This document shows positions 53,501-62,644 of a DNA stretch of 64,000 nt, one piece after another. This stretch comes from Spinacia oleracea (lineage: Eukaryota > Streptophyta > Magnoliopsida > Caryophyllales > Amaranthaceae), in assembly GCF_020520425.1 (NCBI RefSeq), contig NC_079489.1, forward strand, positions 22,344,001-22,408,000, read 5' to 3'. Below the pieces are notes generated by a model. It ran no database searches, was not told the origin of the DNA, and saw only the letters and a program-made list of their open reading frames with translations. The number at the start of each line of letters is the position of its first letter. Positions within the stretch are counted from its first letter, which is position 1. The position numbers were made by a program, and so were the translations under genes.

Positions 53501-55495
53501 ACTGCACCTTGATGAGCCACTGCACCTTGAAGAATCAGCTCAGATTGGGACAAATAAATCTGGAGTGGCACTAAATGAGACCGAGCCGAACCAATCTGAT
53601 GACGCACTGCACCTTGATCCAGGTAAACCACACTATGCAGCGATATTCTGAAATTTGGTTCTTCAAACTTGTAGATATTATTGAATGCAGTACATATTGA
53701 ATTAAGACAATGACAGCATGCATATACTATATATATATTAAACCACCTTAAATCTGAAACTAATATCTTTATCTAGGTAATAGCGTTCCAACCCACAATG
53801 ACGAGAGTTTTGTAGCAAGTCCTGAAGTAAGTGAAAAGGTGGGCACATTTGATTCGGAAAATGAAATAGAGTACTCCTCCCGTCCCATCACCCTAGTTTT
53901 GAAGAAAGAGCGGTTTCGTATGAGAAAAAAGTTTTGTGAAATGAAGGAAAGTCGCAAGAAGAGGACGATGGGACCCTCCCCGACGATCACTGAGTCGTAC
54001 ATTCAGATTTGGCGGCCGAAAAAAATCCGTGCCTACGTTGATATGATAGCCCAGTTCGTTATGGACAACAGTAGTGGGTCATCTAGAAATCTGAATGGAA
54101 ATTAAGTTACTTTATTTCTTATGGTTTGTTGTTTCATGGGTTATGTTTTATGCTATACTAATTATTCATTGGATGTGCTTGAAGGGTCGGACCTAAAGTG
54201 TTGGAGTTCGATGGAGATTTTGTGAACGCAAACCTGAGTATAGGTGTTGTAAGAAGTAATAGTGAAGTTACTGACCAGGTATGCATTGTGTACTAGCTTG
54301 CAAGACAGATCTATTATTCATTATGTTCTTTTAACTAATTTAATATGTTTCCACAATACATTTCAACATAGTATGTGAGGGTTGCAAGACAGATCTATGA
54401 GGAAACATGGAAATTACAATTTCCAAACCGGAGTAGGCGGTTCATGTTGGATCCTGCATTTGGGGTGAGGCATATGTCAAATTGCTTTGTCTTCCCCCCC
54501 CCCCCTCCCCCCATCCCTCCCCTATAATTTCAACATTCACTGATATTCTTACTTGTGTGGGACAGACATTAGTTGTGGGTGCCAAAGGTGATTCTGATAA
54601 AATTAATAGCCTTGCGCAACGGTACACTAAATACGTGAGTGGAACACCTCTCACTAGAATAAATGTGGTTAGTATTAGTGCTTGTAAATTATTATTTGTT
54701 ATAAACACTATAATATGGTGTTTTATTTTAATAGAAAACTGTCTGATGACTAAGTTTTGTTTTTAAAGGTGTTTGTGCCCGTTCTAATCAAATGGCACTG
54801 GTGGTGTGTTGCATTCTCAATGAATAGACAAGAGATCCTAGTAATGGACTCACTCAGCACCACCGATGCGGCGAATGTTCACTCATTAGAGGTCACCCAA
54901 TTGGTATGCAAAAACTTACCTAAGGATCTTTCTAGTACAATGTCACAACACCACCGATCCAGTAATAGATTTCTTTCTAGTAAAATGTCCTCATCGTATG
55001 CTAAGTATTTTCAACAATATACAGGCCTATGCGATAGACACTGCATTTTCATTGATAGATCCGGAGTGGGTTACTGATACAATCACAAGTGAATGGCGTA
55101 GAACATCATTGGCCATGGAGAAACAAGAGGACGGGTTAGTATTTCATCCGAACATGACTAACCGTGTTCATATGGTGTTATATGTTTTTACAGTGTTCTT
55201 ATATTGTAAGTATTTATTATCCAGGCACAGCTGTGGTGTGTGGATGCTACTTTGTATTAAACGGAATGCGGATAGGATAAGAACTCGCCTGGATCCGGTA
55301 ATTTTTTTTTTTCTTATATGACATGACAAATCAATCACTATGTTTTCCCGGTTAAATATCGTGTGACTTGGATTATTATAGGTACCCAGATTTCCAGAAG
55401 AAAGGAAATGGCTATTATGTGAAGACATTATGTCTGATTTCAACGACGCCAAGAAAGACGTGCTTAAACGGATTCATGACGCCTGGATAGACTGA
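41552..55495 (+). CDS. Ulp1/SENP-like cysteine protease (C48) gene, 18 exons, one in-frame stop
   Basis: Would cleave SUMO or a SUMO-like protein. Exons: 41552-41612, 44170-44234, 44315-44392, ~44469-44534, 44613-44693, 44790-45410, ~45560-45691, 45781-45867, 46763-46916, 53401-53622, 53777-54077, 54185-54278, 54372-54464, 54566-54667, 54769-54903, 55025-55134, 55225-55297, 55382-55495; phases agree from exon 8 on. Order: RG-rich start (FERGRGRGRGRVE), acidic linker, a conserved N-terminal domain of TE-associated Ulp1 proteins (GFAGLFSMIDKRLP, VHWVLGIPMGP), a basic linker, then the peptidase. Catalytic residues: His in WHWWCVAFS, Asp in LVMDSLS, Gln and Cys in KQEDGHSCGVW. TGA at 45593-45595 replaces an expected Trp (KRPPVD*GVFPGMRVW). 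Acceptors of exons 4 and 7 are unclear. Intron 9 holds a CACTA element; intron 8 a minisatellite. Either recently dead or mis-spliced. Confidence 0.8.
46010..46720. repeat. Minisatellite of TGACAGTATATA-type units in a protease intron
   Basis: Irregular units of about 24-25 bp built on TTTTTGACAGTATATAATTCA and ATATGACAGTATATAAATTCA, densest at 46405-46715, with scattered relatives from 46010. Higher-order repeats of several units are visible. The same core recurs outside the array at about 55610, 55985-56030, 56825 and 61255-61305. Confidence 0.85.
47458..47703 (+). pseudogene. Possible captured first exon of an unidentified gene
   Basis: A CT-rich 5'-UTR-like stretch (TCTCTCTCTTCCTCTCTCC near 47270) precedes ATG at 47458. 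The frame is Pro/Ser/Thr-rich (VLPASHRPPPPTSH...), of low complexity, and runs into a probable intron near 47680. Base composition is far richer in G+C than the surroundings. I recognise no family; it may not be coding. Confidence 0.3.
49715..50476 (+). pseudogene. Captured fragment of a SpoU/TrmH-family RNA 2'-O-methyltransferase gene
   Basis: SpoU enzymes methylate ribose in rRNA or tRNA using a knotted SAM fold. Piece 1 (to 49774) reads MRDPGNLGTFLRSALAFEW, the motif 1 region; piece 2 (about 50099-50476) reads FLLPGCCDPFNEKALRASRG, then LFLGSEGSGLTEKA (motif 2) and VSIPMATNFESLNVAVAGG (motif 3), ending in a stop at the natural C-terminus. The three signature motifs are intact, but most of the N-terminal half is missing and the second acceptor is not clear. 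It looks like a fragment of a nuclear gene for an organellar or cytosolic methyltransferase. Confidence 0.8.
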
Positions 55496-56191
55496 CAAAC
55501 CTTTTTGTAAACCCTCGTTCCTGACACATTTTGCAGAGTATCGACACATTTATTTTGAAAGAACGGAACGATTCATGACAACACTAATCCAAATTGTGAC
55601 AATAATTATCTATCATGTGACAGTATAGGCCAACACTTGCTAATTCATATGACATATTAATAGGATGTTAGAGTAAAGTTTGGGCTGTTAGGCTAATTAA
55701 TTATTGGCTCCACTTTGTAAATTATTGGCAATTCGTTTCATTTTGTAGATAAAGGTCATTTTGTAAGGTATTAAACTAAAGGCCCTCCATTCGTATAAGC
55801 ATGGGGAAAATATAGGCCATTTTGTAAATGTGTTGGTTACTAGACGCATTGTTTTTGAAAAACAACCATCTAATTCGTTGACATTTTATATCTATGACTG
55901 TAAATACTTTACGTAAATAAGTAGGTGACTAAAATTTGATTATTCATATTTTTGATAATTATTTGCAAGACTATAAGGTAACAAATGACAGAATAGATCC
56001 CAGATATGACAGTATGTACGTCATTGGTGACATATAAAAAATAAATAGAGTTATTCACTTTATTAAATCTCAATCTTAATTTAATCCTACCACCCACCCT
56101 CCTTAATAAATACCACCCCGCTTCTGCATTTATTTTTCATCTCCTCTCTATCTCCCTCTTCATTCCTCCTTAAATCCGAATCTTCAATATT
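55496..56191. other. Spacer between the Ulp1 and GRF genes
   Basis: AT-rich. Contains TGACAGTATAGG, TGACAGAATAG and TGACAGTATG motifs related to the intron minisatellite. A CT-rich stretch (TCTCCTCTCTATCTCCCTC, about 56139-56157) just before the next ATG resembles a plant 5' UTR. No gene seen. Confidence 0.5.
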
Positions 56192-56746
56192 ATGTCAAAT
56201 GAGTCGCGGTCTGGTTCAGTTTCACGAAAGGGTTGTAGGGGAATGGTGAAATGTTATCATAACTTGGAATCTCCTCTCCAAACTTACAAGCGAGGTGCAA
56301 ATATTGGCAAGAATTTTTATGCATGTCCTTTATGGCCCGTAAGTTTATAGTTAAGTTCTTGAAATTTAAAAATTATACTTTTATCATATCGTTAATACTA
56401 ATTATTGTTCTAATATTTTTTCAATTAGAATTCTCCATGCAATTTTTTTAGGTGGGAAGGTGACAATAGTGTGCCGTTAAAGGAAATAGAAGATTTGCGT
56501 TACCAACTTTTTGAGAAGGATCATATTGTAGCTGAAATGGAAGCTCAAAAGAAGATTGTGGAGGCAACATATCAAAAGTTGAAGATGAGAAAGGAGGATC
56601 TTGAAAGTGATGTGCAACAGATGAGGGATGAACTTTGTCAAATGCGAGTTGAATTGCTCAATACGAAAAGAAAAGAAAAAACATTTACAATTGGTTTGCT
56701 TGTTTCATGGCTTATCTTTGCCATTGTAATAACGTTGTTAAAATGA
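56192..56746 (+). CDS. GRF-type zinc-finger protein with coiled coil and C-terminal membrane segment, 154 aa, 2 exons
   Basis: Exons 56192-56338 and 56429-56746 with GT/AG sites and matching phase. Residues about 17-60 form a GRF-like finger: KCYHNLESPLQTYK, then GKNFYACPLW and SPCNFFRWEGD, where GRF domains bind single-stranded nucleic acid in other proteins. The first ligand pair is Cys-x-His rather than the usual Cys-x-Cys. Residues about 65-128 are a heptad-rich coiled coil, and the last 22 residues (TFTIGLLVSWLIFAIVITLL) are a membrane helix, suggesting a tail-anchored protein. Small GRF proteins of this build are frequent in plant genomes, often near transposons. The reading frame is intact. 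Confidence 0.75.
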
Positions 56747-57022
56747 TGTAATTTATATTACGTTCCTTTTAACGTTACTTAGTCACCTACGACCCCATGT
56801 GAGTAGATTTCAACTTAGTCAACTGTCACAGTATTTTATACTAATATGACAAATGCTGAATAATAAATGGCAAAAACACACACAAACATAGATTAAGCTT
56901 ACTTGTCACGATAATATTACAACATAGACAAATGCCAATTCCAGATAGAAAAAATGGCATTAATAGATAATAATATAACATTAATAGATAATATGGCATT
57001 CATAGATAATATTATAACATAA

Positions 57023-57884
57023 TTAGTACTCCTCATCGTCGCTTGATTCCCCCTCCTCACGATCCGAAGAAGATGATCCCCTAATACCATCATACATCCT
57101 TTCACCAAAAGTAACAGCTGCATTGCAATGGTTCTCCCTATAGTTAACCGGGTAGCTAGTCGTCAAACACCAATCGGTTAGATGTGACCAAGTCTCGGTG
57201 CTTAGTTGAGTCAAATCCATTTACTTCAAGCATCCTAATCTTGAAGTCCTTGAACGCGTGCTGGTTGGTCTTGATGTCCTCGCAAATTTCAGTTGAACCA
57301 AATTTTATCCAGTTGATAGTTTTATATACCTCACCGTTGGTTAGGCCCCCGCAAAAGTCCCTCCTTAGAATTACCATTCCCCAACAGTCACCATGGGTTA
57401 GTATAAGTTCATCTACCATCCCAACCCACTTGGGGATTGTGGATGTCAGATGGAAAAAATTAACTAATGGTCGATACCTCCTTTCATCATTAACACACAG
57501 GCGGAGATAACCACGGAGTTGAATTAGGTTGAAGGAGAAACAAATATTGTACATATCTAATAGATAGTACATAAGACAATAAGCTTCACGGCGAAACCGT
57601 AGTGGATTGCTAAGCTTGAAAGGTTCAATAAAGGGATACTCAGGGTGAAACACTATACCGTTCACTACATCATAACCACTCCTAGCAACGGTAGCCAGCT
57701 GGTGTGCAAACATCTTTGTTCTGTTTCGCGCCTTCAGCGTGTGGTACCCCAACTTTGCTCTCAGTTCCGATGGGCCATCCATGATGGCATTCATCAGGAC
57801 CGCACAATTTTTCTCAGGGCTGGTGTTTTTCTTGCTAGGAGGACAGCAAAAAATGTAGGTGCTACTCCCAACCGGATTTTCCAT
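57023..57884 (-). CDS. Unidentified protein, about 280 aa, with an apparent frameshift near its C-terminus
   Basis: Convergent with the GRF gene. From ATG at 57884, directly after a TTGTAG acceptor-like sequence, the frame runs 242 codons to a stop at 57156. A second minus-strand frame overlaps at 57220 and continues to 57023 with WSHLTDWCLTTSYPVNYREN and an acidic tail SSSSDREEGESSDDEEY. The second tail looks more protein-like, so a single-base shift near 57220 is likely. Conserved-looking blocks include GYHTLKARNRTKMFAHQLA, GIVFHPEYPFIEPFKLSNP, RFRREAYCLMYYLLDMY and ELILTHGDCWGMVILRRDF. I recognise no family and assign no function. Its place in the Ulp1/SUMO-like cluster is the only context. 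Confidence 0.5.
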
Positions 57885-58406
57885 CTACAAATCAGTTAAA
57901 CAAAAAGTAAACATGCCTTTTATCAATGCTTGATGGTGTTACAACAATAGATCTTAGTAATAATAAGGTAAATAAGAGGAGCTTTACATACCTTTACGAC
58001 AATAATTAGCAATACTTGATGGTGTTCTTTCAAACCAAAGGACATCTTCCATTTTATAATTTGGATAGTAGTAGTAGATTAATGCTCGTAGAGGAATCCT
58101 AGAGTCAGCAGGATATGTGATAGTATTTGCAGGAGATGTGACAACACACTATCTGACAATGACCTACAACTCTAGTGCTCCAGAATATGACAGCTAAAAA
58201 ACAGTGGAATCTAATCAGAAGGAAATGAAAATTGGACCATGACCATCAATTTTCAGCTACCATATTATAAAACCGTACGATATCATCAGGTTTACTAGTC
58301 CAACTACAAAACTAGTTGAACTAGTCCAATTACAAAACAAAACGTGATAACATAAAGAACAAAGTTTAAATATAAAATAAATAACTCGTAAAATGAGTTG
58401 TTGTGC
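57885..58406. other. Spacer, no gene seen
   Basis: May contain an upstream exon or 5' UTR of the unidentified minus-strand gene (ACAAATCAGT... precedes its ATG). A short repeat CTAGTTGAACTAGTCCAATTAC lies near 58310. Confidence 0.4.
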
Positions 58407-58931
58407 TTAAGCGACATGAATAATCCCCATCCATTTATTAGTGGAAACCTTAAAAGACTTGGCTAAAACATTGTTAGACAATCCTATTACCGTAATCCCT
58501 CCCGACAAACCTTGCGGTTCTGCAACCTTTGCAAATGTGGATGGATAATCCTTCATTATCCACTTACACATAGTTTTTGTTACCCTTGTTTCTCCGATAA
58601 TCAGCAGGTCGGGTTGAACTGCGTTGATAAGTTGTTTCATTCGTGTAGGAAAACATTCCAATGTCATCCCTTTACAATTCCAAATCAAAACATCAGTTGT
58701 CTGTTTCCTGAATTCACATTTGGCTCGCTGTTCTGATCTCACATCCACATCAACCTCTAAGCGCCTCCCATCCCGAAGATCAGCGGTGATAGACTTGGAC
58801 CTTGCCTTAATATGAATGTTGTGCAACTGCCTCAAATCAAGCTTCATTATTTTCAGAAAATCCGATAAACTGGACATATCAAAATGGTACGAATCTTTGG
58901 ATAGTATCACTGTCTCGTAAGTGAGCGGCAA
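58407..58931 (-). pseudogene. LINE-like endonuclease fragment, or fusion to an unknown segment
   Basis: The minus-strand frame is open from a stop at 58943 to 58407. Its second half has the signature of the start of a plant LINE ORF2 apurinic-type endonuclease: DVLIWNCKGMTLECFPTRMK, LINAVQPDLLIIGETRV, and LSGGITVIG. It stops soon after, lacking the rest of the endonuclease and all of the reverse transcriptase. The first half (YETVILSKDSYHF to RRLEVDVDVRSEQ) is not LINE-like to me and has no ATG. It may be unrelated sequence or an upstream exon. Confidence 0.5.
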
Positions 58932-60208
58932 TTGTGGATATCACATTGACATAATTGTATCAATTCTCGTTAATATGTCAATAGCCTTTGACTCTTTAAT
59001 ATACCAAGTGTAGAAAATCTTCAACGGGGTTGGCAATAAAGCTAGATCGGATAAATCCGGCAAATGGAATGGTTTAATAATCCCCGTGGTAGAAATCTGC
59101 ACTACATTGGTGAATTGTGGGTCAATCTCAGATGGATTTAGAATGAAATCTACGCACTGTTTTTTTGATAAGTACGTGACTTTGAGGAGGTTTGTAGAAG
59201 AGCTTGGTTGACTAACAACAACTATTGATTTTGAATCAAGGTTCGGGAAAAACTTGCCGTATTACTATTTTTGACTCGCTTAATTGTAATGTATCAGTTG
59301 GTTTAAGCATAACTTCTACATGCTCAACATTTTTTTCTTTGTGGTTCTCCATTGACGAGCTCTACATTATAATACCATCCATTTCTCTTTAGGAATTCCA
59401 AAAAACTTGTGCTGAATAAATATAACATGTGATGTGGTTTAGGTGGAAAATTTATTAGCAAAGCTGCCAAATTGTGGGAAATTAATTAGCAAATCTGCCA
59501 AATGAAACACGTTACATTTGTGGGGCCAAATTATTATTCTCCAAACATATTGTTCTCTGTGATACTTTATGAGATATTCTCTGTCATACATATTCTCTAT
59601 GATATAATTATTCTCTGTCATAATTAATTGTTATTAGATATTCTCTTGTCCTTTATAATGAATCAATGTACGTACGAAATATGTTAAAGCCTATCTATAT
59701 ATTGTCATATATATTCTGTCATATATATTCTCTGTCATATAAGTTATGAGATATTCTTTAAAAGGAATCGAATCAAAATTTCTTAGATATTCTTCTTTCT
59801 GAGATATTCTTTCCCAGATACAGCTTTATCTGAAATTTTCCTTTCCAACACAAAGGAAAACTTCACTGACTTTACAATTAGAAAACAACGTCCTTAGTTG
59901 CACTGTTTCAGTTCGGTTACAAACGGATCGTGTCATTGAATTCGTTAACTATTTCGTTAACAAAGTATAAACCGTTTGATGCGTATCATGTTATTACCAA
60001 ACCCGGAACATGTCATGATCTGTACATACATATGATCTGTAGTTTTACAATATATATGATCTGTATTTTTACAATACATATGATCTGAACTTTTACAATA
60101 TATATGTCATGAACGTTAACAACTTGGACTTTGTTTTCTATTTTATACAATGAATATAGATCATACGGTACGTATATCCTGTCATTTTACAATATATATG
60201 TACTCATA
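58932..60208. other. Spacer upstream of the SUMO-like gene
   Basis: No gene recognised. Around 59560-59770 many ATTCTCTGTCATA / GATATTCTCTG units occur, and around 60020-60190 ACAATATATATGATCTGTA-type units, both loose repeats with the GTCAT/ATGAC core seen elsewhere in this cluster. Confidence 0.5.
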
Positions 60209-60209
60209 C

Positions 60210-60217
60210 TATAAATA
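60210..60217 (+). promoter_or_regulatory. TATA box of the SUMO-like gene
   Basis: TATAAATA lies 70 bp before the start codon at 60280, at a normal plant distance for a transcription start near 60240. Confidence 0.6.
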
Positions 60218-60279
60218 GAACTGTATTGTATTACAAGTAGGTGGACAACACATTCCTTGTTTTTGGCATCAATTATTAA

Positions 60280-61039
60280 ATGTCTTCAAACTCTTCCTCC
60301 AACCATTCTGCAAATGACTCAGACTCATCAGCTGAGAGTTGTGTGATTCTTGGGAAATCACTAACCACGACCATTGGCGTTCTCGTCAAGGGTGGGCACG
60401 TGGACGACAAAGGAGCAAGGTACATAATGAACTTTGACGGGCCATTCAATAGTATTTACAAGGACCACGCTAGAAAAGTGGAAATAAGCACGGATGACTT
60501 GAGGTTATACCATAGGGGACAACTAATTACTCCGACCGATACCCCGATGAGGAGTGGTTTCCATGGCAATGAAATCTTATTAGCACTGCATAAGGTAACA
60601 AAACGAACAAGAATTAATTATATACTCTCCATATTGTTTAACTCAAAATTAATGCTTTGTTTCATTTACTTTATAACACTCCTGATGTATATTTAAAGAT
60701 TCACTCAAATTGTTTATGGTTTGGCAGGATGGTAGTGGACTACCGGTGGACGTAATTAGGTCATATAGTCCAGAGCATGTAATGTTCACCGTGTCAGATT
60801 GTCGCACCAATCCGATAACTGAGCAATATAGATTTAAAAAGCAGGACAATACGGCAAAAATATTCAAAAAGGTCGCGGCCACCTTTCAAGTTGCAGAGAA
60901 TAGGGTACGCCTTATTTTGGACAACAAGAATATTGACGACCGGCAAACGATCGAGGAGTCACCTATTTACGACGGGGCAGCCATTCAATTAGTTCGGGAA
61001 GGAATTTCCTACGATAGATCCAACCATTATCAGGATTAA
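60280..61039 (+). CDS. SUMO/ubiquitin-like protein, probably two Rad60-type SUMO-like domains, 208 aa, 2 exons
   Basis: Exons 60280-60594 (105 codons) and 60728-61039 (103 codons plus stop), joined in phase 0 at AAG|GTAACA and GGCAG|GAT. A Ser-rich acidic N-terminus (residues 1-25) is followed by a first possible ubiquitin-like unit (VEISTDDLRLYHRGQLITP, ending EILLALHK), and exon 2 holds a clearer SUMO-like fold: YRFKKQDNTAKIFKKVAATF, VRLILDNKNIDDRQTIEESP, YDGAAIQLVREG, matching the strand-helix-strand pattern and the SUMO 'D.d.I.v' end. There is no C-terminal Gly-Gly; it ends GISYDRSNHYQD, so it is unlikely to be conjugated as encoded and more resembles Rad60/NIP45/ESC2 SUMO-like domains. 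It lies 4.8 kb from the Ulp1 gene on the same strand. Frame intact. Family by fold pattern only. Confidence 0.65.
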
Positions 61040-61386
61040 ATGGAGCTTGGAGAAGGTAAATTGGTTCTGTCATCCATTATATCATTTTTTATACAAATAT
61101 ATCATGTTTCTTTTAGCACATTATATATTTTGGTATCCATTATATACAAAAATATTCCACGGGTCATGATAACCATAAACTAAATTGTGACAATAGGTCA
61201 TTTGCTAAATTATATGAGTGGATTAAAGTAAAAAACAAATATTATCTGTTCATATTGACAGACAATATATTAATGATGACAGCATATACCGACAAAAGAC
61301 AGTAAACCTTTGCAAATAGACTTGTAATATATAGGCGGAATTTAATTTCCAATTCATTTCCAATTTCCTCTTCAATCCCACACAGC
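61040..61386. other. Spacer after the SUMO-like gene
   Basis: AT-rich with TGACAGACAATAT, TGACAGCATATA and AGACAGTAAACC motifs, variants of the cluster's recurrent core. A short pyrimidine-rich stretch precedes the next ATG at 61387. Confidence 0.5.
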
Positions 61387-61493
61387 ATGAGCCGGTTCCG
61401 CCCACCTACCAGATTTTCTTATTCAGAATCCCTTAGCTCATATTTTTACGAAGACCCTCCACCACCACGACATCCAGAATTAGATTTTAACAA
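61387..61493 (+). pseudogene. Start of an unidentified gene, cut by a CACTA insertion
   Basis: ATG at 61387 opens a frame MSRFRPPTRFSYSESLSSY followed by EDPPPPRHPELDF, which runs straight into the CACTA terminus at 61494. The upstream context (CT-rich leader after AT-rich spacer) resembles the other gene starts in this cluster. About 35 codons only; no family recognised. The rest should lie on the far side of the CACTA element. Confidence 0.4.
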
Positions 61494-61964
61494 CACTACA
61501 AAAAAACGCGGCACATTGTGACGCTTTTTGGGACAAATTGCGACGGTATAGAGTGTCGCTATTTCACATAGCGACGCTTTGGGAGAGGGTCACTATTTTC
61601 ATTGCCGCTATTTACCGACGCTTTAGAGCGTCACAATTTGCAAAATATCGATGTATGTTGCCGCCGCTATTTGGAATATGGGGACTCTATAGATAGTCGC
61701 AATATTTAGACTGTAAAAAGCGTCACTATTTGCACGCTTATAGACACATTTCTCCGCCACTATAAACCATATAGAGACGCTTTAGACACCCAAAATATAT
61801 AGACTCTTATTAGAGTCCCTATATGTTTACTTTCGTGCGAGTTCCCTCTTTCCCTCCAAAATAATTTAGACCCTTTGGAACGTCACAATTTGCATCATAT
61901 TATTTTTCATATATACATGATAATTTAGACACTTTGGAGCGTCACAATTTGCATCATATTTTTG

Positions 61965-62003
<39 letters not shown>

Positions 62004-62644
62004 TATCATGAAAAATAATATGAAAAATTAATCTAAAATCATGAACTATCTATAAAAATATATATCAACCATAGATAATCATAATCAAATACAAGTATTA
62101 ACTTACTACGTACATTATCTTAAAGCAATATATATAAAAGTCATGCTATGATTCATATATACTTAGCGATAACGTAGTAAATTTAGAAAAAGTGATAAAA
62201 AATCATTTATACATTAAATTAATTCGCAGAGTTTAGTCAAACTGAAATAAAAGCGATATTTTAAAACAAAAATAACTTTCTAACTAGCATTATCATTTTT
62301 TCTACAAGATAATCCAAAACTAAATAAAAACAACTTTCTGGCTACGAACAAACTAATTACCAAGTAAACCTATCTTTATGCTAGCTTAGCTTCAAGATAA
62401 CTTGTTCATCTCTTGATCTACATTTTACTATTACCACTTGAATCATCAATAATCTGCAAAGAAAATTCAATGTCAAATATATATGAAGTATGATGAACAT
62501 TCCATAAAATCAAGGGAAAATTAACAGTAATCCTAACTAGCTTGATCCTAACTACTAGTGGTCTTCTCAAAATAATACCAACTATTAATCAAGGGAAAAA
62601 TGCATGACTATTAGAAATATAGACATGAACAATGAATATATATA

